Assembly: GCF_900142435.1 (NCBI RefSeq)
Contig: NZ_LT670846.1
Coordinates: forward strand, 434,001-498,000
Direction of reading: 5' to 3'
DNA: 64,000 bases
Origin: Thermocrinis minervae
GTDB lineage: Bacteria; Aquificota; Aquificia; Aquificales; Aquificaceae
Shown here: positions 19,309 through 28,196 of the stretch, piece after piece
How the letters are laid out: the number at the start of each line of letters is the position of its first letter
How positions within the stretch are numbered: the stretch's first letter is position 1
Notes under the pieces: model-generated
What the model was told of the DNA's origin: nothing
Database searches by the model: none
The model's input: only the letters and a program-made list of their open reading frames with translations
Position numbers and translations under genes: made by a program

Positions 19309-20092
19309 ACGCAAAAGCCCCTTGAACAGAGTCTTTGTCTACCAACTTGAGGATGGTTACAGGGTGGAGTCTGTCTTTTACAGGGGGGATACCCTCTGTG
19401 TTTCTACACAGGTAGGTTGTGCTGTAGGTTGTCCCTTCTGCCTCTCAGGCAAGGATGGTCTTCTTAGGAACCTAAGCTCACGAGAGATATACCTACAGTA
19501 TGCCCTCCTTAAGGATGCGCTGCCCATAAGAAGAATAGCTATAGCCGGTATAGGCGAGCCGCTTATGAACATCAGGAACGTGGTTGAGGCCTTCTGGATG
19601 TTTAAGAAGGAGGGCCTTAAGGTATCCTTCTACACCTCAGGCCACCCTGTAAGGCACCTGCCCTATGTCCTTACACTGCCCCACAGTGGCCTTACCGTAT
19701 CCCTTCATGCAGTTAGGGATGAGGTAAGGAGAAGGTTGCTGCCGCATGCAGGTAGTTTATCGGAACTCCTAAAGGCTCTAAGAGATTCTCTTTCAAGCGT
19801 GTCTAAGAAGAAGAGAAAGAAGGTCTCCCTTGGGTATCTACTTCTAAAAGGAGTGAACGACTCGGAGGAAGACCTTACTGAGCTTGCGAGATTGGCCAAG
19901 AGTCTGGATGTGTCTGTAACCCTTCTGTACTACAACAACACTGTAAGCGCCTTTGAGGAAACTGGTCAGGAAGAGTACGAAAGAGCATTCTTACTTTTGA
20001 GATCCATGGGTGTAAGGGTTACCCTTTCAACGCGCTTTAGGAAGGATCCTTTGGGCGGTTGTGGTACGTTAGTGGTTAACAGAACTCTTTAA
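19292..20092 (+). CDS. Short RlmN/Cfr-family radical SAM enzyme
   Basis: 266 residues, versus ~350 for RlmN. The radical SAM cluster CAVGCPFC (Cys43, 47, 50) sits within the RlmN-type context CVSTQVGC, GEPLMN follows, and the C-terminal Cys257 in GGCGTL is the equivalent of the methyl-carrying Cys. The N-terminal RNA-binding domain of RlmN is missing: only ~35 residues precede the cluster. So the mechanism (C2/C8 adenosine methylation via a methyl-Cys) is conserved but target recognition may differ. Overlaps the RicT-like gene by 17 bp and the convergent phosphatase by 4 bp. Confidence 0.85.
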   Translation: MKLLSERKSPLNRVFVYQLEDGYRVESVFYRGDTLCVSTQVGCAVGCPFCLSGKDGLLRNLSSREIYLQYALLKDALPIRRIAIAGIGEPLMNIRNVVEAFWMFKKEGLKVSFYTSGHPVRHLPYVLTLPHSGLTVSLHAVRDEVRRRLLPHAGSLSELLKALRDSLSSVSKKKRKKVSLGYLLLKGVNDSEEDLTELARLAKSLDVSVTLLYYNNTVSAFEETGQEEYERAFLLLRSMGVRVTLSTRFRKDPLGGCGTLVVNRTL

Positions 20093-20760
20093 ACTTCCAT
20101 TATGCTCACCTTCACGGCTGTCAGGTTATCGGCACCACCTCTATCTAAGGCTATACTAAGGAGGGTTTGAAGGTCCTTGTCTGTTTCATCCTCTATGTAC
20201 TCCCAAAGACCGTCCGAGCATATCAAAAATCCTTCAAAACCTTCTGCGCGCTTTATGAACACTTCAAACTCCCTGTAGTTAGGATCACCTACGAGAGCTG
20301 ACGTAAGGTAATAGGCTATCCTATGGTCCTGTGTCAGCAAGAAAAGCTTCCCATCCTTTATACCATAAACCCTACAATCACCTACATTGAAAGCGTAAAG
20401 GCCTTTACTGGATATAACCAAACCCGCTACGGCGCATCCAAGCCCAAGGGCGTGTGGATTCTCTAGGGCATATTCCTCCAGTTTATCCCTTGCAGCATGT
20501 AAACATTTGTTTATTTCTTCCTCGTCGGATGGTGAGCACCTTTTTAGCTCTTCCAGCACTATAAGGCTGGCTTTTTCTCCCTCTGGATGCCCTCCCATTC
20601 CATCGGCCACTGCAAACACAAAGTAGTTACCTTTTCTCTCTATGCAGATGGGCTTTTCCATTAAATCCCTTTGGATTATCACATCGCTTAGCAAAAAGGC
20701 ATCCTCGTTGAAAGCTCTAACGTTACCTATGTGCGTAATTCCGCAAGCTAAAACTCTCAT
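20089..20760 (-). CDS. PP2C-family Ser/Thr protein phosphatase
   Basis: 223 residues. Motifs of metal-dependent PP2C phosphatases: GNVRAFNEDAFLL (about 12-24), VADGMGGHPEGEKAS (metal-binding Asp and Gly), NVGDCRVY and LICSDGLWEY. No membrane or sensor domain. The cognate kinase is not in the window. It diverges from the hemerythrin gene across a 77-bp promoter region. Confidence 0.93.
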   Translation of the reverse strand: MRVLACGITHIGNVRAFNEDAFLLSDVIIQRDLMEKPICIERKGNYFVFAVADGMGGHPEGEKASLIVLEELKRCSPSDEEEINKCLHAARDKLEEYALENPHALGLGCAVAGLVISSKGLYAFNVGDCRVYGIKDGKLFLLTQDHRIAYYLTSALVGDPNYREFEVFIKRAEGFEGFLICSDGLWEYIEDETDKDLQTLLSIALDRGGADNLTAVKVSIMEV

Positions 20761-20768
20761 GTGTCATA

Positions 20769-20817
20769 TAAGTATAAGGCTTTGTTGACAAGTCTTATGT
20801 GAGTCATTATATACTTA
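20769..20817. promoter_or_regulatory. Hemerythrin promoter with flanking inverted repeats
   Basis: TTGACA (20785-20790), 17-bp spacer and TATATA (20808-20813) form a near-consensus housekeeping promoter, followed by AAGGAGG before the ATG. The octamer TAAGTATA (20769-20776) and its complement TATACTTA (20810-20817) flank it and could be an operator; related TTATGTGAGT lies between. Confidence 0.6.
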
Positions 20818-20837
20818 CATAAAGGAGGTGTAGGAAT

Positions 20838-21266
20838 ATGTTTAGCATCACCGAGTATTTGACTGAAGAACACAGAGAATGCGACCGGATTTTTGCAGAA
20901 GCCGAAGGCTACGTAAAGGAAGAAAGATGGGAAGAGGCTCAAAAGAGCTTTGCTACATTCAAGGAAGAGACCCTTAAGCACTTCATGAGGGAAGAGGATG
21001 TTCTCTTTCCCTTGTTTGAGGCAAGGACGGGCATAATACATGGTCCTACGCAGGTTATGAGGATGGAGCATGCACAAGCTAGGGATCTCATAGAGCGGAT
21101 GGAAAAGGCTCTACAGGAGAGGGATAAAAAGAGCTTCTTTTCGATAGCGGATACCTTGATGATACTTATACAGCAGCACAACATGAAAGAAGAACAGATA
21201 CTCTACCCTATGTGCGACCAGCACCTTGATCCTGCAGAGGTAATACCAAAGATGGAGAGTGTATGA
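20838..21266 (+). CDS. Hemerythrin HHE-domain protein
   Basis: 142 residues forming a four-helix bundle. Candidate di-iron ligands are His12 (EEHREC), His48 and Glu52 (HFMREED), His78, His114 and Glu118 (QHNMKEEQ). Proteins of this type bind O2 or NO, or repair Fe-S clusters. SD AAGGAGG lies upstream of the ATG. The stop overlaps the start of the downstream membrane gene (ATGA), so the two are translationally coupled. Confidence 0.9.
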   Translation: MFSITEYLTEEHRECDRIFAEAEGYVKEERWEEAQKSFATFKEETLKHFMREEDVLFPLFEARTGIIHGPTQVMRMEHAQARDLIERMEKALQERDKKSFFSIADTLMILIQQHNMKEEQILYPMCDQHLDPAEVIPKMESV

Positions 21267-22414
21267 GGGGTCTGTCCCTCCTACAAGCTCCCCCTTTTGT
21301 CATACCCTTTACTTTCTTTGCTACAGGAGTTTCTTTTTGGTTCCTATCTTCCTTATTTGCAGTTTATTTTTCCTTTAGAGGGGGTATAAACCTACCTTTT
21401 TTGCTGCACTCTCAGACGGTACTCTTTGCCCTCTTTGTGATGTTTGGGGCCCTATTCCAGATGCTTCCTGTGGTCGTTGGAGCCGTGATAGAGAACCCTA
21501 TACCAAAGGCCTTTATCTTCTACTTTCCCATGCTTCTGGGTGCCTTTATTTTCCTTTCTGGCTTTTTTACACACAAGACTGCTATAACAAAGACTGGGGC
21601 CCTGCTGCTCTATGCCTCCGTCATGTACGGAGCTCTTCTGATGCTTTTTCATGCTCTGAAGGTAAAGAGCTACATACCTACTTCAAGGGGTATTAAGTTC
21701 TCCTTGTTCTTTCTTGTAGTGGGTGTTAGCTTTGGTGTTCTTTGGCTCTTTTTCCCTTATGACGTTAGGATCTTTAAAACTCACTATACTTTTATGCTCT
21801 TTGGTTGGGTAGGAGCTTTGATAGTTTCCGTTTCCTTCCAAGTCATAGAGATGTTCTTTACTACGGATGCCTATCCAAGAATTTTTTCCATGAACTTCCC
21901 CTACATGCTCTCTTTCTCTATGCTTTTAGCTGTGTTCATGGATGGCTTTATCTTCAAACTTCCCCTATCTTTACTTTTCTTTACTTGGTCTTTCATGACG
22001 TTAAAAAGACTCTACACAAGGAGGAGAAAGGCTACAGACTACACCATATACTTTTGGTACTTGGGGCTTTTGATGCTGTGTCTTTCACTTGTTTTTTTCC
22101 TTATGGACAGGTTTATGACCTTTTTACTCCTTTTTGTTCTCTTCTTTTCCAGCATAATAGCAGCCATGCTTTACAGGATAATACCCTTTCTCGTATGGTT
22201 TCACCTTAGCAACCTCAACCCACAGAAAGCTCCACTCATGTCGGATGTGATCAAGCCAGAGAGGATAAGGGTAAGCTTTTTCCTTCATTCTGTCTTTTGT
22301 CTTTTATGTACATTAGGTCTATTTAAATTGGCTTCTGTGGTGTTTGTAGTCTCTACCCTCTGGTTAGCCTATCATACTGTAAGAGGGGGTCTACTTTACT
22401 TTGAACTAACTTAG
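21263..22414 (+). CDS. Polytopic membrane protein, NnrS/haem-copper-oxidase-like
   Basis: 383 residues with about 11 hydrophobic segments. His-containing helices HSQTVLFALFVMFGALFQML (about 49-68) and THYTFMLFGWVGALIVSVSF (about 173-192) resemble the haem-ligating helices of NnrS and of the haem-copper oxidase superfamily, but neither the copper centre nor clear full-length homology can be shown by eye. Coupling to a hemerythrin favours a role in O2 or NO sensing or detoxification. Family assignment is tentative. Confidence 0.6.
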   Translation: MRGLSLLQAPPFVIPFTFFATGVSFWFLSSLFAVYFSFRGGINLPFLLHSQTVLFALFVMFGALFQMLPVVVGAVIENPIPKAFIFYFPMLLGAFIFLSGFFTHKTAITKTGALLLYASVMYGALLMLFHALKVKSYIPTSRGIKFSLFFLVVGVSFGVLWLFFPYDVRIFKTHYTFMLFGWVGALIVSVSFQVIEMFFTTDAYPRIFSMNFPYMLSFSMLLAVFMDGFIFKLPLSLLFFTWSFMTLKRLYTRRRKATDYTIYFWYLGLLMLCLSLVFFLMDRFMTFLLLFVLFFSSIIAAMLYRIIPFLVWFHLSNLNPQKAPLMSDVIKPERIRVSFFLHSVFCLLCTLGLFKLASVVFVVSTLWLAYHTVRGGLLYFELT

Positions 22415-25400
22415 TCTGTCTTTTCTTGCGAGGGAGTATACGGCTGGTATCACAAAGAGGGCTGTTAGAAAGCTGCTTATGACACCACCAAGCATGGGTA
22501 TGGCTATGCGGGAGATGACTTCAGAGCCTGTTCCAGGAAGGTAGACGGCGGGTAGGAGGCCTGCCACTATTGCCAGCATGGTCATGCTCTTTGGTCTTAT
22601 CCTTTTTACAGCACCTTCGTATATACCCTTTCCCTCCTCGATAGACCTCATTATGTAGACCACCATGACTATACCCATCTCTGCAGCTATGCCCAGCAGG
22701 GCCAAGAAACCTGCTATAGAGGCAACGGAGAGCTTGTGCCCAAAGAGGTGCATGAGGATGAGGCCACCTAGCAAGGATGAGGGTAGTGTAGAGAGGACTA
22801 GAAGGGTTTCAAAGAGCCTTCCAAGACTTATGTACACAAGGACAACTATGCTGATGAGTACGAGGGGGACGATGAGCTTAAGGTCCTCCACTGCGCTTTT
22901 CCAGTACTCCCACTGGCCGCTCCATTGGTAATAGTAGCCCTTTGGAAGATCCACCATCTGCCTTATCCTTCTGTCTCCTTCCTCTATTACCTTGCCCAGA
23001 CTGGCGTTAGGCTTTGGGGTCACGTAGACGTAGTTTACAAGTAGGCCGTTTTCCGACTTTATCTCCATGGGTCCTTCCCTTTTCTCTACCTTAGCTATGG
23101 CCTTTATGGGTACGAGCTTGTCCTTTAAGGGTAGGAAAAGGTTTTCTATGTCCTGTCTGTAGTCCCTTGGTACTCCTAGGGTTATGGAGTATCTCTCCCT
23201 TCCACTTACGTACACAGACACTGGGCTGTTGGCCAGTAGCATTTCAACGGCTTTGGTAACTTCCTCAAGGGAGAGGCCATACATGTAGAGTTTTTCCCTG
23301 TCTGGTATTATCTCCACGTAAGTGGCACCCATTGGTCTGTCTGCGTACACGCTCATTATGCCATCAACACCCTTAAGGGCTTGTTCTATCTGGAGGCTTA
23401 GCTCCGTTAAGGTCTGAAGGTCCTTTCCGAATACCTTTACACCCAGGGGAGTCCTTATGCCTGTGCTTATCATGTCTATTCTGCCTTTTATTGGCATGGT
23501 CCAGCTGTTTACTACTCCAGGAAGTTGGAGGGCTTTGTCCAGCTCAGCTATGAGTCTTTCGTAGGTCATTCCCTCTCTCCATTGGCTTTCTGGCTTTAGG
23601 ACTATGGTGGTCTCTATCATGGAGAGAGGAGCTGGATCTGTTGGTGTGTTTGCTCTTCCTGCCTTCCCAAAGACTGCCTCTACCTCAGGAAAGCTTTTTA
23701 TGATCCTGTCCTGTAGGGTTAAAAGTCTTTGAGCTTCCTGTATGGATATGCCGGGTGCGGTGGTGGGCATATAAAGGATTGAGCCCTCCCTCAGGTCTGG
23801 CATAAATTCCCTACCGAGCGTAACGAACAGAAGGTAAGAGGCAGGTACAGCAAAGATGGCTGCTAGCAACATGAGATACCTAAGCTTGATGGACATGTAA
23901 AACAAGGGTGTGTAGAGTTTCACCAGAAGCCTGACTATGGGGTTCCTCTCCTCGGGGATGGGCTTCTTCCTACCTAGGTAATAGATGAGGACTGGAAACA
24001 CGGTGATAGAAAGTGCAGAAGCAACGAGCATAGCATAGGTTTTTGTGAGGACCAAGGGGCCGAAGAGTCTACCCGTCTGTCCCTTTAGTGCCAGCATGGG
24101 TACGAAGGAAACAGCTACCACAAGAAGGGCAAAGAATATGGGCTTTCCTATCTCCTGCGTGGCCTCCACTAGGGCCTCAACCACTTCTTTACCCTCCTCC
24201 CTCTTCCTCGAGTATGCTTCCACGAGTACTATACCGGCATCCACCATGGTCCCTATGGCTATGGCTACACCACCTAGGGACATGATGTTGGAGTTTATCC
24301 CTGAGTGTTTCATGAGTACAAAGGTTCCAAACAGAGAAAGCACCAAGAATAAGACTACAGAGAAGCTAAGCCCGAGGCTAAACAGGAAAAGACCCACTAT
24401 GAGGACAACTATTAGGGATTCCTCTATTAACACCCTCCATAGGTGTTTTATGGCCCTCTCTATAAGGTCTGATCTGTCGTAGACCACTACGAGCTTTACA
24501 TCTTGAGGAAGTCCTGCCTGTATCTGCTGGATCTTCTTTTTCACTTCCTGTATGGTATGGTAGGCGTCCGCTCCGTACCTTATCACCACTATACCACCCA
24601 CCGTGTTGCCAAGCCCGTTGTAGTCTGCTGTACCCATCCTGAGCGCTGGAGTTTCGACCACCTGGGCTACATCCCTTACCCTTATGGGTACACCGTTTAC
24701 CTCCTTTATAACTGCTTCCTCTATATCCCTCTTGTCTTTTACGTACCCTCTTGCCCTTATTGAGTATTCCCTTGAGTTTATCTCCACATACTTGCCACCA
24801 GTCTCTAGGTTAGAACCATTTACAGCCCTGGCCACATCCTCAAGGGAGATCCCATAATGCATAAGGTGTTCAGGCCTTAGTACTACCCTAAACTCTCTCT
24901 CAAAGCCTCCCACCGATGCCACCTCTGCCACGTTTGGTACGGATAGGAGGGCGTACCTCACGTAGAAGTTCTGGAGGCTCCATAGCTCATCGAGACTTCT
25001 GGTAGGAGAGTAAAGGACGTACTGAAGGACCCACCCTACACCTGTGGCGTCTGGACCAAGCTCTACCTTTGCCTGAGCTGGCAGTAAAGACCTCACGCTT
25101 GAAAGCTTTTCCAGAACCCTCGACCTTGCCCAGTATACATCTGTACCATCTTCAAATATGACGTAGACCAAAGAGTAGTTGGGGACCGAGTAGCCCCTCA
25201 CTGCCTTCACCCTTGGAAGCCCGAGCATACTGGAAACCAATGGATACGTAAGCTGGTCCTCTATCACCTGAGGTACCTGTCCCATCCATTCGGAGTAGAT
25301 GATGACTTGGGTGTCTGTAAGGTCTGGTATGGCATCAAGGGGTATCTTCCTAAGGGAATAAAGCCCGTAGAGGAAAACTGAGACCATCATGGCCAGAATC

Positions 25401-25441
25401 ACAAAGCGATAGCGCAGGATGGTCTCCGTCAAAGCTTTCAT
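22406..25441 (-). CDS. cusA: Heavy-metal efflux RND pump (CusA/CzcA family)
   Basis: 1011 residues. Proton-driven inner-membrane trimeric exporter for metal ions. N-terminus RYRFVILAMM..IPLDAIPDLTDTQV is typical of the heavy-metal RND branch; GTMVDAGIVLVEAYSRKREE in TM4 is the proton-relay signature of this branch; GREFMPDL and the second porter domain follow. Order on the minus strand is tolC-like, cusB-like, cusA. Overlaps the convergent membrane gene by 9 bp. Cu/Ag versus Zn/Co/Cd cannot be decided. Confidence 0.94.
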   Translation of the reverse strand: MKALTETILRYRFVILAMMVSVFLYGLYSLRKIPLDAIPDLTDTQVIIYSEWMGQVPQVIEDQLTYPLVSSMLGLPRVKAVRGYSVPNYSLVYVIFEDGTDVYWARSRVLEKLSSVRSLLPAQAKVELGPDATGVGWVLQYVLYSPTRSLDELWSLQNFYVRYALLSVPNVAEVASVGGFEREFRVVLRPEHLMHYGISLEDVARAVNGSNLETGGKYVEINSREYSIRARGYVKDKRDIEEAVIKEVNGVPIRVRDVAQVVETPALRMGTADYNGLGNTVGGIVVIRYGADAYHTIQEVKKKIQQIQAGLPQDVKLVVVYDRSDLIERAIKHLWRVLIEESLIVVLIVGLFLFSLGLSFSVVLFLVLSLFGTFVLMKHSGINSNIMSLGGVAIAIGTMVDAGIVLVEAYSRKREEGKEVVEALVEATQEIGKPIFFALLVVAVSFVPMLALKGQTGRLFGPLVLTKTYAMLVASALSITVFPVLIYYLGRKKPIPEERNPIVRLLVKLYTPLFYMSIKLRYLMLLAAIFAVPASYLLFVTLGREFMPDLREGSILYMPTTAPGISIQEAQRLLTLQDRIIKSFPEVEAVFGKAGRANTPTDPAPLSMIETTIVLKPESQWREGMTYERLIAELDKALQLPGVVNSWTMPIKGRIDMISTGIRTPLGVKVFGKDLQTLTELSLQIEQALKGVDGIMSVYADRPMGATYVEIIPDREKLYMYGLSLEEVTKAVEMLLANSPVSVYVSGRERYSITLGVPRDYRQDIENLFLPLKDKLVPIKAIAKVEKREGPMEIKSENGLLVNYVYVTPKPNASLGKVIEEGDRRIRQMVDLPKGYYYQWSGQWEYWKSAVEDLKLIVPLVLISIVVLVYISLGRLFETLLVLSTLPSSLLGGLILMHLFGHKLSVASIAGFLALLGIAAEMGIVMVVYIMRSIEEGKGIYEGAVKRIRPKSMTMLAIVAGLLPAVYLPGTGSEVISRIAIPMLGGVISSFLTALFVIPAVYSLARKDRLS

Positions 25442-25457
25442 CTGGAAAACCTCTTGC

Positions 25458-25463
25458 TAGAAT
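25458..25463 (+). promoter_or_regulatory. Candidate -10 box of the 30-codon ORF
   Basis: TAGAAT ends 7 nt before the ATG at 25471, the same arrangement as in front of many annotated genes here. No clear -35. Confidence 0.3.
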
Positions 25464-25470
25464 TTTCCTT

Positions 25471-25563
25471 ATGGACCTTCTTCTGTACCTTTTCCTTCTT
25501 GTGATTTTTAGTCTTCTGGTGCTTTACATCGTCTACAAGTACGGGAAGTTTATGGGCGGGTAA
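25471..25563 (+). CDS. Possible 30-residue membrane microprotein
   Basis: A 30-codon ORF sits antisense in the 123-bp gap between the cusB-like and cusA genes, where the same operon elsewhere has a 4-bp overlap. It starts MDLLLYLFLLVIF, has one continuous hydrophobic helix of about 20 residues and ends YKYGKFMGG with basic residues after the helix. A TAGAAT 7 nt upstream gives a plausible leaderless start. It could be chance hydrophobicity; no family recognised. Confidence 0.4.
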   Translation: MDLLLYLFLLVIFSLLVLYIVYKYGKFMGG

Positions 25564-25564
25564 T

Positions 25565-26956
25565 TTAGTGATGGTGGTGTTCATGAGATTTCTCCTCTCC
25601 TCCATAGAGGCCCTTTATCTGTGCTTCCGAGTCTAAGAAGAAGGTGCCCTTTACTACCACCCTTTCACCTTCCGATAGTCCGTCCAGGACTTCGTAGTAG
25701 TCCTGGAACCTTCTTCCAAGCTTTATCTGCCTTGGTTCGTACATACCTTCTCCCTTTTGGACAAAGACCACCTGCCTCCTGCCCGTGTCCACTACTGCAC
25801 TTTCTGGTACAGCCAAAACCCTAACAGGTTGAGTCTCAAAAATGACCTCCACGAGCTGGTTTATCTTAAGGCTCGCACCCCTTAGGCTTATCCTTGCCTT
25901 TACGGTCCTGGCCTCCTTGTCAGCCACTGGGAATATGTAATCCACCCTACCTTCGTAAAGTTTCTCTTCACCTACGGGCTTAACGAGAACCTTCATACCC
26001 TTTTTTAGGTAGCTTGAAAACTCTAAGGGAACCTCCGCCACTACCCAAAGGTTGGAAAGGTCTACCAAGGTGTAGGCCACCTCTCCAGCCTTCAAAAATC
26101 CTCCTGGGTTTACCTTCTTCTCCAGTATGAGCCCGTTGACAGGAGAGGTTACCACCTGGCCAGCATGGAGGTAAGAGAGCTTCTCTTTTGAAAGCCTTTC
26201 TATATCTTGTCTTCCTAGGCTTTTGGCTAAGTTTAACTCCTCTTGGGCTATTCGGACCTCTGGGCTTAGTACCTTCATAAGGGGTGTTCCCCTCTTCACA
26301 AGCTCTCCTTCAAACCTTGAGAAGGTGTCCAGTACCCAAGCGTCTGACCTTAAGGTTATCTGATGCACATGTGAAAGGTCGTAGGAAACGTATCCCACTA
26401 CGGAAAAGCTCTCCGAGAGGTCCATGTATGAGACCTCGTGCGTCTGTATGCCTATGAGCTGCATAGCTTTTGTATTCACGACTATCTGGCTTTGATCATC
26501 TACTGCTGTCCTTTGTCCTGCGAAGGGTACAGAGATGTCCTTCTTTAGAACCTTTCCGTCTACTTGTACGAAAAGCTGCCAGGAACCTGCCATGCTTACG
26601 TTTAACGTGGCGTTGTATACTCCATCTGAGACCTTTTGTATGGTTGCGTCTTCCCTCATCTCACCCATGCCTGGCATAGGGGGCATGTACAGGTAAAGGC
26701 TCTTCAGATCTCCACCACTCACCCTAATAGTGAGGTCCTGCTTTCCTACGTCTATGCTTCCTTTCTTAGAGAAAACCTCTACCTTTACCCCTTGATCCTC
26801 TAAAGTAAACAAGGGTGTGCCTAGGCTTTGGTCCGCAGTTCTATGTTTCAGCTGTTGGTATACGAACAGACTACCGAGAGCGATTACAAGTATCATCAAA
26901 GTCAGAAAGACCCACTTCTTTGTGCTGGTGTTTCCACCGTTTTCGCAACACTTCAT
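25565..26956 (-). CDS. cusB: RND periplasmic adaptor (CusB family) with extra N-terminal domain and His-rich tail
   Basis: 463 residues. An N-terminal membrane anchor (about 13-34, KKWVFLTLMILVIALG) is followed by a beta-rich domain of about 100 residues with a Met-rich segment MPPMPGMGEM, resembling FixH/YtkA-type domains, then the barrel-sandwich and alpha-hairpin adaptor core. The C-terminus ends EKSHEHHHH, a probable metal-binding tail. It links the inner-membrane pump to the outer-membrane channel. Overlaps the tolC-like gene by 4 bp. Confidence 0.92.
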   Translation of the reverse strand: MKCCENGGNTSTKKWVFLTLMILVIALGSLFVYQQLKHRTADQSLGTPLFTLEDQGVKVEVFSKKGSIDVGKQDLTIRVSGGDLKSLYLYMPPMPGMGEMREDATIQKVSDGVYNATLNVSMAGSWQLFVQVDGKVLKKDISVPFAGQRTAVDDQSQIVVNTKAMQLIGIQTHEVSYMDLSESFSVVGYVSYDLSHVHQITLRSDAWVLDTFSRFEGELVKRGTPLMKVLSPEVRIAQEELNLAKSLGRQDIERLSKEKLSYLHAGQVVTSPVNGLILEKKVNPGGFLKAGEVAYTLVDLSNLWVVAEVPLEFSSYLKKGMKVLVKPVGEEKLYEGRVDYIFPVADKEARTVKARISLRGASLKINQLVEVIFETQPVRVLAVPESAVVDTGRRQVVFVQKGEGMYEPRQIKLGRRFQDYYEVLDGLSEGERVVVKGTFFLDSEAQIKGLYGGEEKSHEHHHH

Positions 26957-28158
26957 ATCAGCGCCTCCAAGGCAGGGTAAAGCTTCTGGATGGAGAGCTC
27001 AACCTCCAGCCTTTTCATCCTCAGGTCCCAAAGTTCTTGATAGAGTTTCACAACATCCCTTAGGTCTGCTTTTGAATATGTGTAAGCGAGCTCAAGGGCC
27101 TTCGCTTCTGTCTCTTTCTCTTTAAGGAGGTCATCAAGGAGCTTAAGGATCCTTTTCTTTGCCTCCAGCTGGACCTTTAGCTCGTTCATCTCCCTTATGA
27201 GTCTAAGCTGCGTATCTTTTAGCTCCTCGAGCTTGGACCTTATCTCCTCCTCCTTTGAAAGCACAGCAAGGTCTTCTTTCTTGCCCTTCCACACGGGTAT
27301 GGTGAAGCCCACCCTTAGGCTTACTAGGTTATCCATGGCCGGCCTTACCATGTACTCAAGCATGAGCTCCAGATCAGGGTAGTGTTCTACTTTTAGTCTC
27401 TGTAGTTCTGCTTTAAGCCTTTCTACTTGCGCTTTTATCCTCTCAAGGTAAGGGCTATGGGATAAGTCTTCTGTGTTCGGTGCATGGAAGTCTACCTCCT
27501 CAGGCCTTAGGTCTACCCTTTTCCCCACAAGGTAGGAGATCTCCTCCTCAAGGGTTTTCCTCTCCTCTTGAAGGCCTACTAGCATGCTCTCAAGCTCTAT
27601 CCTTTTGGTCCTTGCCAGTATCACGTCTGACAGGGTGGCTTTGGCGTACCTGTAGTTCTCCTCAGCCAGTCTTATCAGGAAGGCTGCCTCTGAGAGGTTT
27701 TTCTTCAAGAGTTCTTCTCTCTTAAAGGTGTATAGCCACTCAAGGTACTTAACCTTTAGGTCCCTTATGAGTTCCTTCTTTTCTACTTCAAGGTCTTTTC
27801 TTATCTCTTCCCTTTGGCTTTTGTAAACACTGTTCTCCAGTTGTCTTTTTATTGGAAGTGTGTACATCTGGGATATACCGATGGTGTAACCACTCATGGG
27901 TTCCTTGCTCGTGGGGTATAGCTTACTGGTGGGAAGGTTGCTAAGACCAAAGTAAAATACAGGATTCGGCAAAGACAGAGAATATTTTCCCCTTTTTATT
28001 GCTGATGACGCAAGATAATCATACCTTTTTAGTCTTGGTGAGTTTTCAAGAGCTGTATTTATTAGCTCTTCCAGCTGTCCTGCATACGAAATTCCCAAGA
28101 ATAATAGTACTAAAAGCAGCATGTAATATATACTTGTGTTTTTGAAATTTGGATTCAA
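26953..28158 (-). CDS. Outer-membrane efflux channel, TolC/CusC family
   Basis: 401 residues. A signal peptide of about 26 residues ends GISYA|GQLEEL. The rest is long amphipathic coiled-coil helices with the two TolC-like repeats, typical of the trans-periplasmic channel. The start is a TTG at 28158; a downstream ATG (28122) would leave a signal peptide without basic residues. First gene of the metal efflux operon, divergent from tyrA across 38 bp. Confidence 0.9.
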   Translation of the reverse strand: MNPNFKNTSIYYMLLLVLLFLGISYAGQLEELINTALENSPRLKRYDYLASSAIKRGKYSLSLPNPVFYFGLSNLPTSKLYPTSKEPMSGYTIGISQMYTLPIKRQLENSVYKSQREEIRKDLEVEKKELIRDLKVKYLEWLYTFKREELLKKNLSEAAFLIRLAEENYRYAKATLSDVILARTKRIELESMLVGLQEERKTLEEEISYLVGKRVDLRPEEVDFHAPNTEDLSHSPYLERIKAQVERLKAELQRLKVEHYPDLELMLEYMVRPAMDNLVSLRVGFTIPVWKGKKEDLAVLSKEEEIRSKLEELKDTQLRLIREMNELKVQLEAKKRILKLLDDLLKEKETEAKALELAYTYSKADLRDVVKLYQELWDLRMKRLEVELSIQKLYPALEALI

Positions 28159-28184
28159 GTCTTTTATTTAACGCAAAGATAAAG

Positions 28185-28190
28185 TAAAAT
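28185..28190 (+). promoter_or_regulatory. Candidate -10 box of tyrA
   Basis: TAAAAT ends 6 nt before the ATG at 28197. No Shine-Dalgarno. The whole divergent gap is 38 bp. Confidence 0.4.
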
Positions 28191-28196
28191 TTTGTT

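Noticed and set aside
26815-27125. Plus-strand ORFs of 80-100 codons over the efflux genes
   Set aside because: They are antisense to well-defined cusB/tolC-family genes, show no initiation signal and give low-quality protein sequence.
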